Assembly (NCBI GenBank): GCA_035236585.1 | Contig: CP141128.1 | Span: 31,044,684-31,108,683 of the forward strand | Reading direction: 5' to 3' | From: Warburgia ugandensis | Lineage: Eukaryota; Streptophyta; Magnoliopsida; Canellales; Canellaceae | Length of the DNA: 64,000 nucleotides | In this document: positions 48,547 through 58,788 of the stretch, in pieces | How the letters are laid out: the number at the start of each line of letters is the position of its first letter | Position numbering within the stretch: the first letter of the stretch is position 1 | The notes under the pieces: model-generated | The model's input: only the letters and a program-made list of their open reading frames with translations | Databases searched by the model: none | Told to the model about the DNA's origin: nothing | Made by a program: the position numbers and the translations under genes

Positions 48547-50128
48547 ATCTTATTGATGAAGGCAAATGAAGAGCTAAATATGAATAGAGATATTACTTCC
48601 AATTACATGATGGAGTTGGTGATATTGAAAGATTTAAGAAATATAGTAAAGGGAAATATATTTTTGGAGGAAAGGTGAAATAAAACATGAGAAATGAAAA
48701 CAAATATTGGTTGTTAAATTTAAGTTTAAAGATGATTGTGAATGAGATATAAATCCAAATTGTTGGAGAAATAAGTGGTTAGAAATTTTAAGATAGTTTG
48801 AAGATTTTCAATCTTACATGAGATTGAATGAGAAAATATCTATAATAGTTGAGGAAAAGAACATCAAATTATATGAATGAGTTGAAAGAACAACTTTTTA
48901 AGGATATGGAGTGATTATAGCAATTTACATTATGAGATTAACAACTTTCTTTTAGGAAAAGAAAAAGGAGGAATCAATATAAGGATGCATAAATGATGTT
49001 GAGAAAATTAAGTATCCTTTTTCTCTATAAGGATGAGCATTTTCAAATTTATTATTAATTGGGAATTGAAAATGCAACATCAAAGTATAAAATCCAAAAC
49101 AAATTTTAAAGTTCTATGAGTTAGATAACAGATGTTCATGAATTTGAGGAGAATGAAATATATTGAATGAAGTGGTAATGATATATGGAAATAGATTTCA
49201 AGAAATCAAGAACATTCAGGGGATATATGTTAGACACTTACAAAACTTGTCTTGTAAGTGTACATGTGATTAAAGAAAGCAAAGTTTAGGTTATATAAAT
49301 TTTAAGGATAGCATGGAATTTGACCCAACAAAGGTGGAATATGAGATCAAAATATGAAATGACAATGACAATTAGAGAAATATATCTCTTATTGATTTTA
49401 TAACATAAGGACATTCTTTTAGTGAAGTTTTTCCATTGGTTACTTAAATCCTAAATGAGTTGATAATAGATTGTTGAGAATTAAAGAATAGTTGATAAAT
49501 TATGGTGTTTGTAAAGACTTGAGAAGGGATGATTACAAAGTCAATGTGGACTCTTTTAATTGGAATTATCAAGAATATCGCAAATAAAGAGTTAGTATGA
49601 TATGATAAAGGCTATGAGGTACGCTTGAAAGAAGCATGTGGAAATGCAAAATCTAGAAATGTTGAAGCCTATGACATATAAATATATATGAGAGGAAAAG
49701 AGATAAATATTATCATAGATTGTGAGAATGTTCTAAATATTGTTCTAAATATGAGAAAGAAATAACAAAAGAGGATTAGGAATATATATGCAGAGTTAAA
49801 TGACACTATCTTGGATGAAAAAATGTAGATAGTCAAGTATTATGAATAAAATAGCACTCAAAGAGTGTTATAAAAATAATGGATGGAAATGAGGAAAGAT
49901 TCATTACAAGGAAACTATTATTCAAGGATAGAATTTGATAAGAAGTTGTCAATAGAAGGAAATAGTAAAGAAGTATGAACTGCAGAAAAGAAATAAAGTA
50001 TACACTTCCAAATAATGGAAGAATAAGAAAAGAGAAAATTACTTCCAAAGATTGGAAGGTTGTTACAAAGAACAATAGTTGAAGTTATAGAATCTAATCA
50101 ATATGTATTATAGGAAGTCTAAGGACTA

Positions 50129-50206
50129 TACATAGTAGGAAAGCTATGTCCAAACTTTATATGTTGATACATAGTAGGAAAGCTATGTCAAAACTTTATA
50201 TGTTGA
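50129..50206 (+). repeat. Direct repeat, 39 bp, two tandem copies
   Basis: TACATAGTAGGAAAGCTATG begins both units (50129 and 50168). It is single in LARD-B near 15740. Confidence 0.85.
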
Positions 50207-50571
50207 AAAAGAATGAGGATGAGCAATAGAAGGTATAATGAAAAATTGTGAAGTATGGAAAGATTGGTGAAAATTACTAGTCAAGTGAAATGGATGGTTT
50301 TTGAAATGAAAGGGATAACTCAATAAGAGTTATTAACACTTTTTGGGAAATTCTAGCAAGAACCAGCTTTAGTATATAGTGCATTAGTAAGGTTAGTCAT
50401 GGATGAGCATTTTAACCTTTGAGAAGAAGGTAGTATAGGAAAGCAACAAAAGGAAATGGGATTTCCATAAGTGACAAGGCCACATGTGTAAGGCTATGAA
50501 AGAATTGTGAAAACTCCTAAGTGAGTTGTATTACAAATTTTGAGGATGAAATTATTGTAAGCGGGGAAGAT

Positions 50572-52230
50572 TGTAATAACCCCAATTTTTGTAATTGATT
50601 GAGAAAATCAATAAAGTTTGAGTTTCAGATATTTTGGGTTGAAATATTAGGGTTATTTAGAATATACTTTTTATAAAAGTATAATCGAATAATAAGACAT
50701 GTAAAATTGAAATTAAACTTAGCAAACCCTTCAAAATGACTGTAAGCACGACAAAGGATGAAAAATCATTAAGTTTCTTCATTTCTTGGACAATAGGGTA
50801 AAATAGTAATTTTACCCAAAAATCAAAATATGAGACATCAAAATTTAGAATGTAGTGAGAAATACGAATCCAACGCCACTAAGTACACTCAAATCCGAGA
50901 TCATGGGAATGAAACCCAAAATTTTATACATAAATGGCAAAACGGTCTTTTTACACCATGTGGGGCCCACAAGGGACCCAAAAATGAATCTTATGAGCAG
51001 CCCACGTGATGTCATGGGTCAACAAACACCAGCTGGTCTTGGGGAAGAAAAATGGAGCATGGGAGACTTTCATGCCATATAATAATAATAAATTAAATAT
51101 TATAATCATGAAAAATAGACCAAAATGCCTATAAATACAACCCCAAAAACCCTCCAAAAATGTCCATAAAATCCCCACAAAATTTTCTTCACTCTCTCTG
51201 AAAAATTAGACCTATATCTCTCCCCAAAAACCCAAAATTTCCAAGAGATATCTCTCTTTTCAATTTCTTTTTCTTTTTAGATTGGAACAAGAGACCTAGA
51301 ATCAATTAGGCACTCTGTTCCAGATCTAATTTTATCAATTTCACCGTCCAAAACTTCCCACCATATCTTATCTACAAAACCCCCAAAGCAATTTCAAGAT
51401 CCAACGGTTCAAACAACGGTAATTTGCAAGAAAGGTGGATCTTAGGCCATATCTTCATCAACAAGGTATTCTTTTTAAATTGGGCATATAACCAAGGTTT
51501 TTTCTCCAATCAGGTAGGTGGGAATACTTTCTATACATGTTTACTTATGTTTAATGAAAATTTTATTTTACTGTAATTTATTTTGATGAAAAATAAAAGT
51601 AAAAATAAAGTAATAATAGCACCTTCAATTCAGGCCTATAGAGGGCTCCGATGGAAAATCGGACATTGCCAATCGATCCAAAAGGGTCCAAAACCCCCAG
51701 GGTACAATTTTCATTAAATTTCATGAAGGTTTGGTCCCTCAATTGAGAAGGGATTGATTGGACGGTCCAAATGGACTGTCCGATCCCCTGATCGGACGGA
51801 TGACGTGTGAAACACAGGACGCACGCCCGCGCAAGCATGTGCAATGACGTCCCGCGCCTGTCCATGGATGCCCTATCGCGAGCACTTCCAAATTTCATCA
51901 TAGCGGACGTGCCCGATGAACCGTGCGCGTTCCGCCCGACTAATCTGGCCATCCGTTCCTTAGGCCCAGATCAAATCTAGGCCCTAGGAAGGACTGTGAA
52001 CTTCCAGATCACATTCTGGAGTCATCTGAATTCCAAATTAAGATCGAAGAGAAGCTATGGAAAGCTTGAAACCTATATTTTCTGATGAAATGATAAAATG
52101 GACATAATATTCAGTAAAAACCTTATGCATTAAAGAAATAAATTTTCAATTACCTAGATCTTCAAGATCTTAAGGGCCCTTCCTTTCAAAATACTTTACA
52201 AATCATGTTACAAAAACCCGAGTCGTCACA
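50572..52230 (+). repeat. LTR-C, 3' LTR of the second LARD copy, internally deleted
   Basis: Starts TGTAATAACCCC right after the polypurine tract and ends CCGAGTCGTCACA. Up to about 52168 it follows the LTR-C copy at 35316-37050, then jumps to the LTR-C terminal 60 bases (TAAGGGCCCTTCC onward). The missing part would include the stem-loop. TATA box 51130-51137; a short GC-rich cassette at about 51780-51950. Confidence 0.85.
51130..51137 (+). promoter_or_regulatory. TATA box of 3' LTR-C
   Basis: TATAAATA followed by CAACCCC, as in the other LTR-C copies. Confidence 0.65.
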
Positions 52231-54689
52231 CTTATAGTGGATGTATAAGATTCCTTTGAGATTTCTTTATCCTCTCTAGGTTTTCCTTATTTTTCTCTCA
52301 ACGTACCATCCTTTCCTGGACCTTGAAGTGCATGAAAAGTAAGATGAATTTCAATTGTAGGTTTCCCTGTAAATTGTCTATCTCTTCTCCTCGTTTTTTT
52401 TCCACCAATCATCATTAATTTTCATGTATTCATGAAATTAGTTAGAATTACCAACTTTGCATTGAAAATTCATGCTCTCCCTTGGGTCATATATTCCTTA
52501 GGTTGAATAAGAGGGAGAATATAAAGAATAAGTCTCATGTAGGCCTGGGTCTTCTAACTTGTTTCATTTCAGAAGCACCCATTTTATGTGATCTCATTTT
52601 TATGAATATCCTATTTTCAACAGATAAGCTTTATGTACTCTTTAAGGTTTCTAATTGGCCTGACTTTACATTTGGCATCAAACTTCCAATCTAAATTATT
52701 AAACTTCATATTTGGTATGTGTGAGTCCACAATGTAACATGGAAGGTAAAATTGCTCTTTCACGGGTAAAGTTATCAAATTTGTGATTTTTTCATTTCTA
52801 CCATCGACAACCAAAATATCAAATTAGGTTAATTAGTGATGTTTAAGTTATTTTTGTAGTTAAAATCTACTAAATATAGAGCTATGTATATAATATTTTT
52901 ATATATCAAATTCCCCAGACATAGATTCTGCTAGTCCTCGACAAAAGTAAAAATGTTGAAGCATAAAAAAATCCTAGCCACTTTTACAGGTGCTCTTCTA
53001 TGCATTTAGCGTATGCAGAAATCCTTTAAATCCCTACATTATCCCTAGTTAAGAGTTGTAGTCTCATAAGCGTTTTAAGAAATGCTATCCATGAACATTT
53101 TCAAAAACCTTATGAAAGTCCTTCATGTATCTCAGAGAATCTTCTTATACTCAACAGTCATTAAATTCCTAGCTTTAGCATGCTAATAGAAATTATTAAC
53201 AATTAAAAATCCTACCTTTATGCTAAAGCTATTTCATTATTTCATCCATCTTAGAATGTGAATATGTGAATATAGTCCATATATACGTAGGATATTCTTG
53301 TTTAAGAAATAAGTCACTTAGAAACGGTTAAAGCTCTTATTAATATGTGAGTAGAATAATGTTCATTTCTCACATATTTCATACCAAAGAATGACAACTT
53401 GTAAAAAAGCTGATACCGTCTTGTAAAAAGGATATCAACTATTTAAGAATGTTATAACCCCTACCAGAATTCCTATTTAACCATAACCAAATCCAAGCCA
53501 TACTACTCCTAAGATCAAGTTAGAACTTTCAGTAAGATGAAATGTAGGCTTAGGATAGGGTCATTAAAAGAATGGGTATAAGGATAAACACAAGTGTTAT
53601 GAAAGATATGTAAAGGTCTTTTACTGAGTACTCTCAAGTTCCTTTTCAACTTGTAAGAGTGAACATTTTTTTCCCATTGCCTACCTTCTTTCACTTTTTT
53701 CCTTTTCCTTAACTTTTGAATGTAGCCTTTTTATCTAAATTTTTTCCTTTGTGTTCATCATTTGAGCTCCATTGTTCTTATTTTTCTTCAAGATATTTTG
53801 CCAACCATCTCTACATATTTCTAAAAACACTAGGTAATGGATATATTATAAGGGTTCAATAGGGTGGTGCTTAATGGGTTCACAAAGAAAAGGCTTAGTA
53901 GAAAGGCTCAAGGGATTAACTAGTGGGAAAATAACATAGGAAGGCTAAAGGCTTAGGGTTTACCAAGGATGGCATGTATCATTTCCTAGGTTTCTAGTGA
54001 CTTAAATTAACCATAAACTCAAGACATAAATGGTATAGTCTTTGATATAATTTCTTAATAGTTAATCAAAACAAGAATAATCAAACCAATTAGGAAATTA
54101 TGTACATTGAACAAAACTTTTAGAGATTATGTCCATCAAAGAAATTATCTAAAACTCACATGGTTTAATAAGTGTTTACATATCTTCTTCAAGATTTCTA
54201 ACTTATATTTTTCTCTTGAACTTAAACTATATAAATATGGCTATGTTGTATAATCACAATTTTGAGTTTAATTTTTCATGGAAACCTTTAGAAAAAGGAT
54301 AAAAAGATGAACTAAATGTACACGAGTTTATTAATAAGATAAAGTTAAAAAATATGCTGACTATTCAAAAATTTTGAACTCTCATCCTTATATAACAACT
54401 TTTCATAAGTTTTTTCAAAAATTTTAATTCTTAAATTTTAATGAAACAAAGGGAAAAGTTTGAAAAATAACTAATAAGATGGTGGACACATCAAATAAAA
54501 CATTGTCCTTGATGTTTTCAATTAAAAGCATGGATAAATGAAAATTTAAGAAGAGAGAAGGTTTGATATTACCTACAGGCCAAAGATGGTGTGTCGATGT
54601 ATGAATGTGACCATAGAAATGAAAATGAAAACTCCTAGAACTATACTAGTCCTACCATATGATATAAATGACCTATTGTGGTATCTAGC
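52231..54689. other. Unassigned 2.4 kb, no gene recognised
   Basis: AT-rich, with short open frames on both strands (for example minus 52617-52814) that I cannot match. By position it could hold the 3' non-coding region or an env-like remnant and LTR of the minus-strand Athila-like element, but I see no LTR end, polypurine tract or env motif to support that. Confidence 0.35.
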
Positions 54690-54719
54690 CATAATAAATA
54701 CGCTCCCCTAGTAGGAGTT

Positions 54720-55800
54720 CGTCCTCTTCATTAGGGTTTCTCACATCAATGTATGGTTTTAATCATTGGCCATTAACTTTGGAAAGTTTTCCATCTTGAT
54801 CTATCTCAATGGCTCCATAAGGATAGCTAATCTTTTTTATATATCAACCAATCCATCGAGATTGTAACTTTCCTAGAAAGAGACATAGATGAGAATTATA
54901 GAGAAGAACCTTCTGACCTAGCTCAAATGTTTTATGTAGCATGGTTTGGTCATGAACCATCTTCTTACAATCCTTGTCCCTTTTGGAACTATTATATGCA
55001 TCTCTCTTAAATTCCTCCAACTCCTGAAGTTGGAATTTCCCATGGGTCCTAGCTTTGTCATAGTCAAATTTGAGCTTTTTAATTGCCTATGTTTTATGCT
55101 CTAGCTCAACAATCACATGTTAAGCTTTTCCAAAGACTAGACAGTATGCATACAAAACCAGAGGGGTTTTAGATGCTGTTCTATAAGCCTAGAGCGAATC
55201 AATTGTCTTAAAGGCCAATCCTTTCAATTGGAGTTTATCATTTTCTCTAGCATGTGCTTAATTTTCCTATTAATTACCTCAACTTGTCCATTAGTTTAGG
55301 GATGGTAGGGCATTGAACTATATGGGCAACTCCATAGTTCTTCATGAGGTTTTCAAATTATTCGGTTGTAAAAATACTTTTCTTCATGATTAATAATAGT
55401 GCATGGAGTGCCAAAGTGTGAAAAGATATTCTCTCTCAGAAACTCAACAACCACATGGTGGTCATTTGTATTACATGCTATTGACTCTACCCATTTGGAC
55501 ACATAATCCACTACCATTAGGATGTATAGTAACCAAAAGAGTTAAGGAAGGGACCCATGAAGCCAATGCCACAAACACAAAAAAATTTAACAATCAGTAT
55601 TGGATTTAGTGGCATCATGTACCTATGACCAATGTTCCCTAACTTCTAGTAGCAATTACATGCTTTACAGTACATGCAAGAATCATTGAAAATCATGTGC
55701 CAGTAAAATTCACACGACAAAATCTTTGTAGCAGTCTTCTTTGCACTATAATGGCCCCCACAAGCATAGTCATGGCAATAGGAGATGTGTCAATTATTAG
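54720..55800 (-). pseudogene. Integrase remnant of the Athila-like element
   Basis: Pieces read in shifting frames: a CKAC zinc-finger half near 55650, GIGFMGPFLNSFGY near 55550, YVSKWVES, VVEFLRENIFSHFGTP, then GQVEVINRKIKHML and a C-terminal region ending near 54720. The first catalytic Asp of the DDE core is Gly here (GIGF) and the second is replaced (IINH). The Glu of the GQVE block is present. So it is inactive apart from the frameshifts. Confidence 0.78.
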
Positions 55801-55921
55801 GAATTTACATCTCCTAATGATTTGATTGGGATGATACTTAAATAAGTACAAATTGTCTTGTTCCATATAAAGTACTTGACCTTTGCTAAAAAATTAGATA
55901 TATCTTGCTTTGACCAATGTA

Positions 55922-56470
55922 TCAGTAGTTTATTTGCCACAAGATAGTTGACAATGTTAGCATATCAAGGTAACTGAGAAAAATATAGAAGTTACTCACT
56001 AAGGAAAGTTTCTTTGATTGCATTAGTTCACTAGTAGACTCAACTATCAACCTTGACAGGTGATCTGCTACTACATTTCTGTAATATTTCTTGTCTTGTA
56101 TTTCTATGTCAAACTTCTGAAGCAAAAGAATCCATAGAATAAGTCTAGGCGTAGCATCCTTCTTAGAAAGAAGGTACTTCAATGCTACATGATCCAAGTA
56201 GAATATCACTTTAGACCCTAAAAAATAGAACCTAAACTTGTTCAAGGAAAAGACTACATCTAGCAACTCTTTTTCCATAATGGAGTAATTGAATTGGGTT
56301 TCATTAAGACTATTACTAGTACAATAAATCATATGGGAAAGACTAGCAATTCAATGCCCTAGAATGGCACCAATCTCATTGTTGGAAGCATTAGACATGA
56401 TCTTAAATCATGCACTCCAATCTAATGGTCATATGACAGGTGCAAAGGTGAGTTCATCTTTTAGACATTC
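55922..56470 (-). pseudogene. RNase H remnant of the Athila-like element
   Basis: The longest clean frame (56332-55922) reads [20 protein letters not shown], then [20 protein letters not shown] and VVADHLSRL. Upstream the first catalytic position reads NASN instead of the expected DAS(D/N), so the first Asp is lost, while the Glu of EKELL and the Asp of YLDH remain. Confidence 0.85.
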
Positions 56471-56730
56471 AAAGGTTTTCATGTAGTTTTCATTACCTTC
56501 TTTGCCAGTAGATTGTATAGGGGACTAGAAATTTTGCTTAAATCTTTAGTGAAATGTTTGTTAAATCTAGCATGGCCTATGAATGATCAAATCTGTTCAC
56601 CATCCTAGGAGGGGGAAGATTAGAGATGAGGTCCATTTTGACCTTGTCAACCACTATGCCATTGTATGAATTATATGGCCTACTACTATGCCACTTATCA
56701 CCATGAAATGACATATTTTCCAATTTAGTA

Positions 56731-57300
56731 CTAAGTTTTTTTTTTTTTTTTTTCTTGGCATCTCCCTAGCACTAGAGCGAGGTGAGCCAAGCACTCATTA
56801 AAAATAGATCCAAATACTAAGAGTTCATCCATGAACACCTCAAGGAACCATTCTACCACATCTGAGAAGATACTCATCATACACCCTTGAAAAGTTGCTG
56901 GTCCATTGCATAGCCCAAAAGGCATGCATCTGTAGGCAAAGGTTCCAAAGGGACAAGTGAAGGTAGTCTTCTCTTGATCAGCCAACCTTTTCAGCATTTA
57001 GTCTATGATCGGCCAACCTCTTTCCTCATGATTGAGTTTAGTTTATGGTAGTCTATATAGACTCTCCACCTAGTGGTCGTAAGAGTGGGGATTAACTCAT
57101 TGTCCTCATTTTTAACTGCCATGACTCCAGATTTCTAAGGGATAGCTTAAACAGGACTAACCCAAGCATTATTAGAGATCGGGTAAATGATACCTACATC
57201 TAATAGCTTAAGTATCTCTATCCTAACTACCTCCTTCATATGAGGGTTTAACCTCTACTGCAACTCCTAAGACATTTTAGCATTCTCTTCTAAATGGATT
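56731..57300 (-). pseudogene. Reverse transcriptase remnant of the Athila-like element
   Basis: N-terminal part near 57290-57010 (RLNPHMKEVVRIEILKLLDV, NELIPTLTTTRWRVYIDYHK) with several stops, then MLKRLADQEKTTFTCPFGTF and RCMPFGLCNGPATFQGCM. The block with the first catalytic Asp that normally lies between MLxRLA and DQEKTTF is absent, a deletion of roughly 25 residues. The second motif reads VFMDELLVFG, so the usual FMDD is FMDE. A T18 tract (56736-56753) interrupts the frame after GRCQE. Confidence 0.87.
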
Positions 57301-57399
57301 CATGGCATGCAAACGGTTGGGTTTATTCCCTTGATCTTTGAGCTTGACCACCCAATTGATGTCATATGTCTTTGGAGAACATTAAGCAACTTACCTTCC

Positions 57400-58330
57400 T
57401 ATTTGTGATCAAGATCAGAGGCTATGATAATAGGCAAGGTTTTAGTGGGACAAAATAAATGCATACTTTAGATTTTTGGCAATGGTTTTAGGTCTAATAT
57501 GGATCTTAGGTGGTCCTAAGCAATGGAAGGTCTTGTAAGGGGCTCGACATTGGTCCTTATATAAGAGTGCCCATTACTACTACTTCAAGTAATGGATCCA
57601 TTCCCTTCATGGGACCAGATTGATCCAAAAGTGAATTAGAATAAGAGGATGATTGGAAAGTGTGATGAACTAGACTTTCTAGAACATTAATGGCAAAAGA
57701 GTTTATAGAGTCTATCTATTGTGCTACATTGAAGATGTTGAACTCTAATCTCATGTTTCCAAATGTTAGTTTCATAACACCACTCTAGTAGTTGATTATG
57801 GCATTAGATGTCACTAGGTAATGGAATATTGATATTAACATGTTTAAAAATGCTCATTATATCATTATAGCTGTTCTCCTTCTTTGTTGTATGGAGTCTC
57901 TAAGGGAAAGGAGCCTTTGGAACATAGGAGGCATCAAAAAGGGGTTTTGGTGAAGAGGGAGGTGGTTGAACTTTTTCTTTACCTTTTTGAGATCGGGTAG
58001 GCTTCTCTTATTCCTTAGTCTGTGGGGTTATCCTTGTCAGGCCTACCTGACTATTTGCATGTTTTCCACTCCTAAGGCTTGTGATTGACTTGGTTTGATA
58101 TAACGATGATGAACCAACCTCATATTGACCCTTGGGATTTGGCATAGGCTGAGTGGGGAACTTTTCCTTCTCCCTCTTATAGAGAGGTAGAAAGGTATTC
58201 CATCTGATACTCAAACTTCATAATAGACTATGAGTTGGCATGCAAGGTCTGCTTGGTGTCATATGAAATTGCATAGTTCCTTGCATGAAGATGTTTAACG
58301 TCTCCTCTAGTGATTCTTTCCTTTGTTAGG
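57400..58330 (-). pseudogene. Gag C-terminus, linker and protease-region remnant
   Basis: 58330-58008 holds the gag tail and the FPTQPMPNPKG...LRSGK linker. Around 57900-57660 PKAPFP, HVNINIPLP and LTFGNMRLEFNIFNVAQ can be read with frameshifts. The retroviral-type aspartic protease motif (D-[ST]-G or DLGA form) was not found; the part that should carry it seems deleted. Confidence 0.7.
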
Positions 58331-58532
58331 GCAAAAACTATTAAGGAGGCTGCTGCTACTAAGGCATTGGGTTTTAGGGAAAAGGTTGCTGAGGGGGATT
58401 CTCAATGGACCTCCTTGGTGGTTATTCTTTGACCATGAGAAGTTTGGATGCCTAGACCATCCAGGGTTGTAGGGCCTGAAATATGGGTTATTGTTGCTAG
58501 ATTACTGCTAAGCATTTAATTTTTGCCAAAAG

Positions 58533-58788
58533 TGTAACACCCCGGGGTTCCAATAGTCACAATATTGTCCGCTTTAGGGCACCCATATACCCCTCACGAT
58601 TTTGTTCTTCCCTAGCTTCCTAGGGAAAATTCGTTGTGACCATTAGAGTTTCCTGAACTTTTATAAACAACACAGTTTCCTCTCCCCAGGCAATGTGGGA
58701 CTAACTCTATGTCCCTCACCCCAGCCTAGAAGCCTGCCAGCCTTCTCTTGGCCCGCCCTCATTGGCCCAAGGCTTCACATCTACTGTG
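58533..58788. repeat. Short LTR-like fragment (about 250 bp)
   Basis: Starts TGTAACACCCCGGGG, has GGCTTCACA at 58772-58780, and includes AAAGCGGACAATATTGTGA and CCCACATTGCCTGGGGAGAG on the minus strand. Such words are frequent in short plant LTRs of the TRIM/small-copia kind, usually read on the minus strand with a GGGTGTTACA end. It lies between the truncated gag and the minus-strand LTR-A. I could not find a target duplication for it alone. Confidence 0.5.

Larger units (their letters stand above)
47201..50558 (+). mobile_element. LARD internal domain, second copy, 5' truncated
   Basis: Collinear by eye with 1527-1885, then 10436-12680, then 15580-16169 of LARD-B, with neither family-A insertion present. 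It lacks the primer site and the 5' LTR. Private changes are direct repeats of 27 bp (47610-47663), 74 bp (48399-48546) and 39 bp (50129-50206), all single in copy 1. Non-coding. It runs into an AAGCGGGG tract (50559-50566) and then an LTR of type C, whereas the first copy has LTRs of type B. Confidence 0.82.
54690..58330 (-). pseudogene. Athila-like Ty3/gypsy gag-pol relic
   Basis: Minus-strand order: gag C-terminus and linker (58330-58008, with KFPTQPMPNPKGQYE and TSLRSGK), protease-region remnant, RT (about 57300-56731), RNase H (56470-55922), integrase zinc finger (about 55800-55620), integrase core and C-terminal part (about 55600-54720). The order is that of Ty3/gypsy elements; the NPKG...LRSGK linker and the VADHLSRL end of RNase H point to the Athila/Tat branch. 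Many stops and frameshifts break it, and catalytic residues are lost in RT, RNase H and integrase. LTRs were not identified; gag is cut off near 58532 where another repeat begins. Confidence 0.85.

Noticed and set aside
52617..52814. 65-residue minus-strand frame as an env-like or gag piece
   Set aside because: No recognisable motif, and position alone does not justify the assignment.
58533..58788. Cassandra TRIM with 5S rRNA-like promoter
   Set aside because: The start TGTAACACCCC is suggestive, but no 5S rRNA-like box A or C sequence is present.
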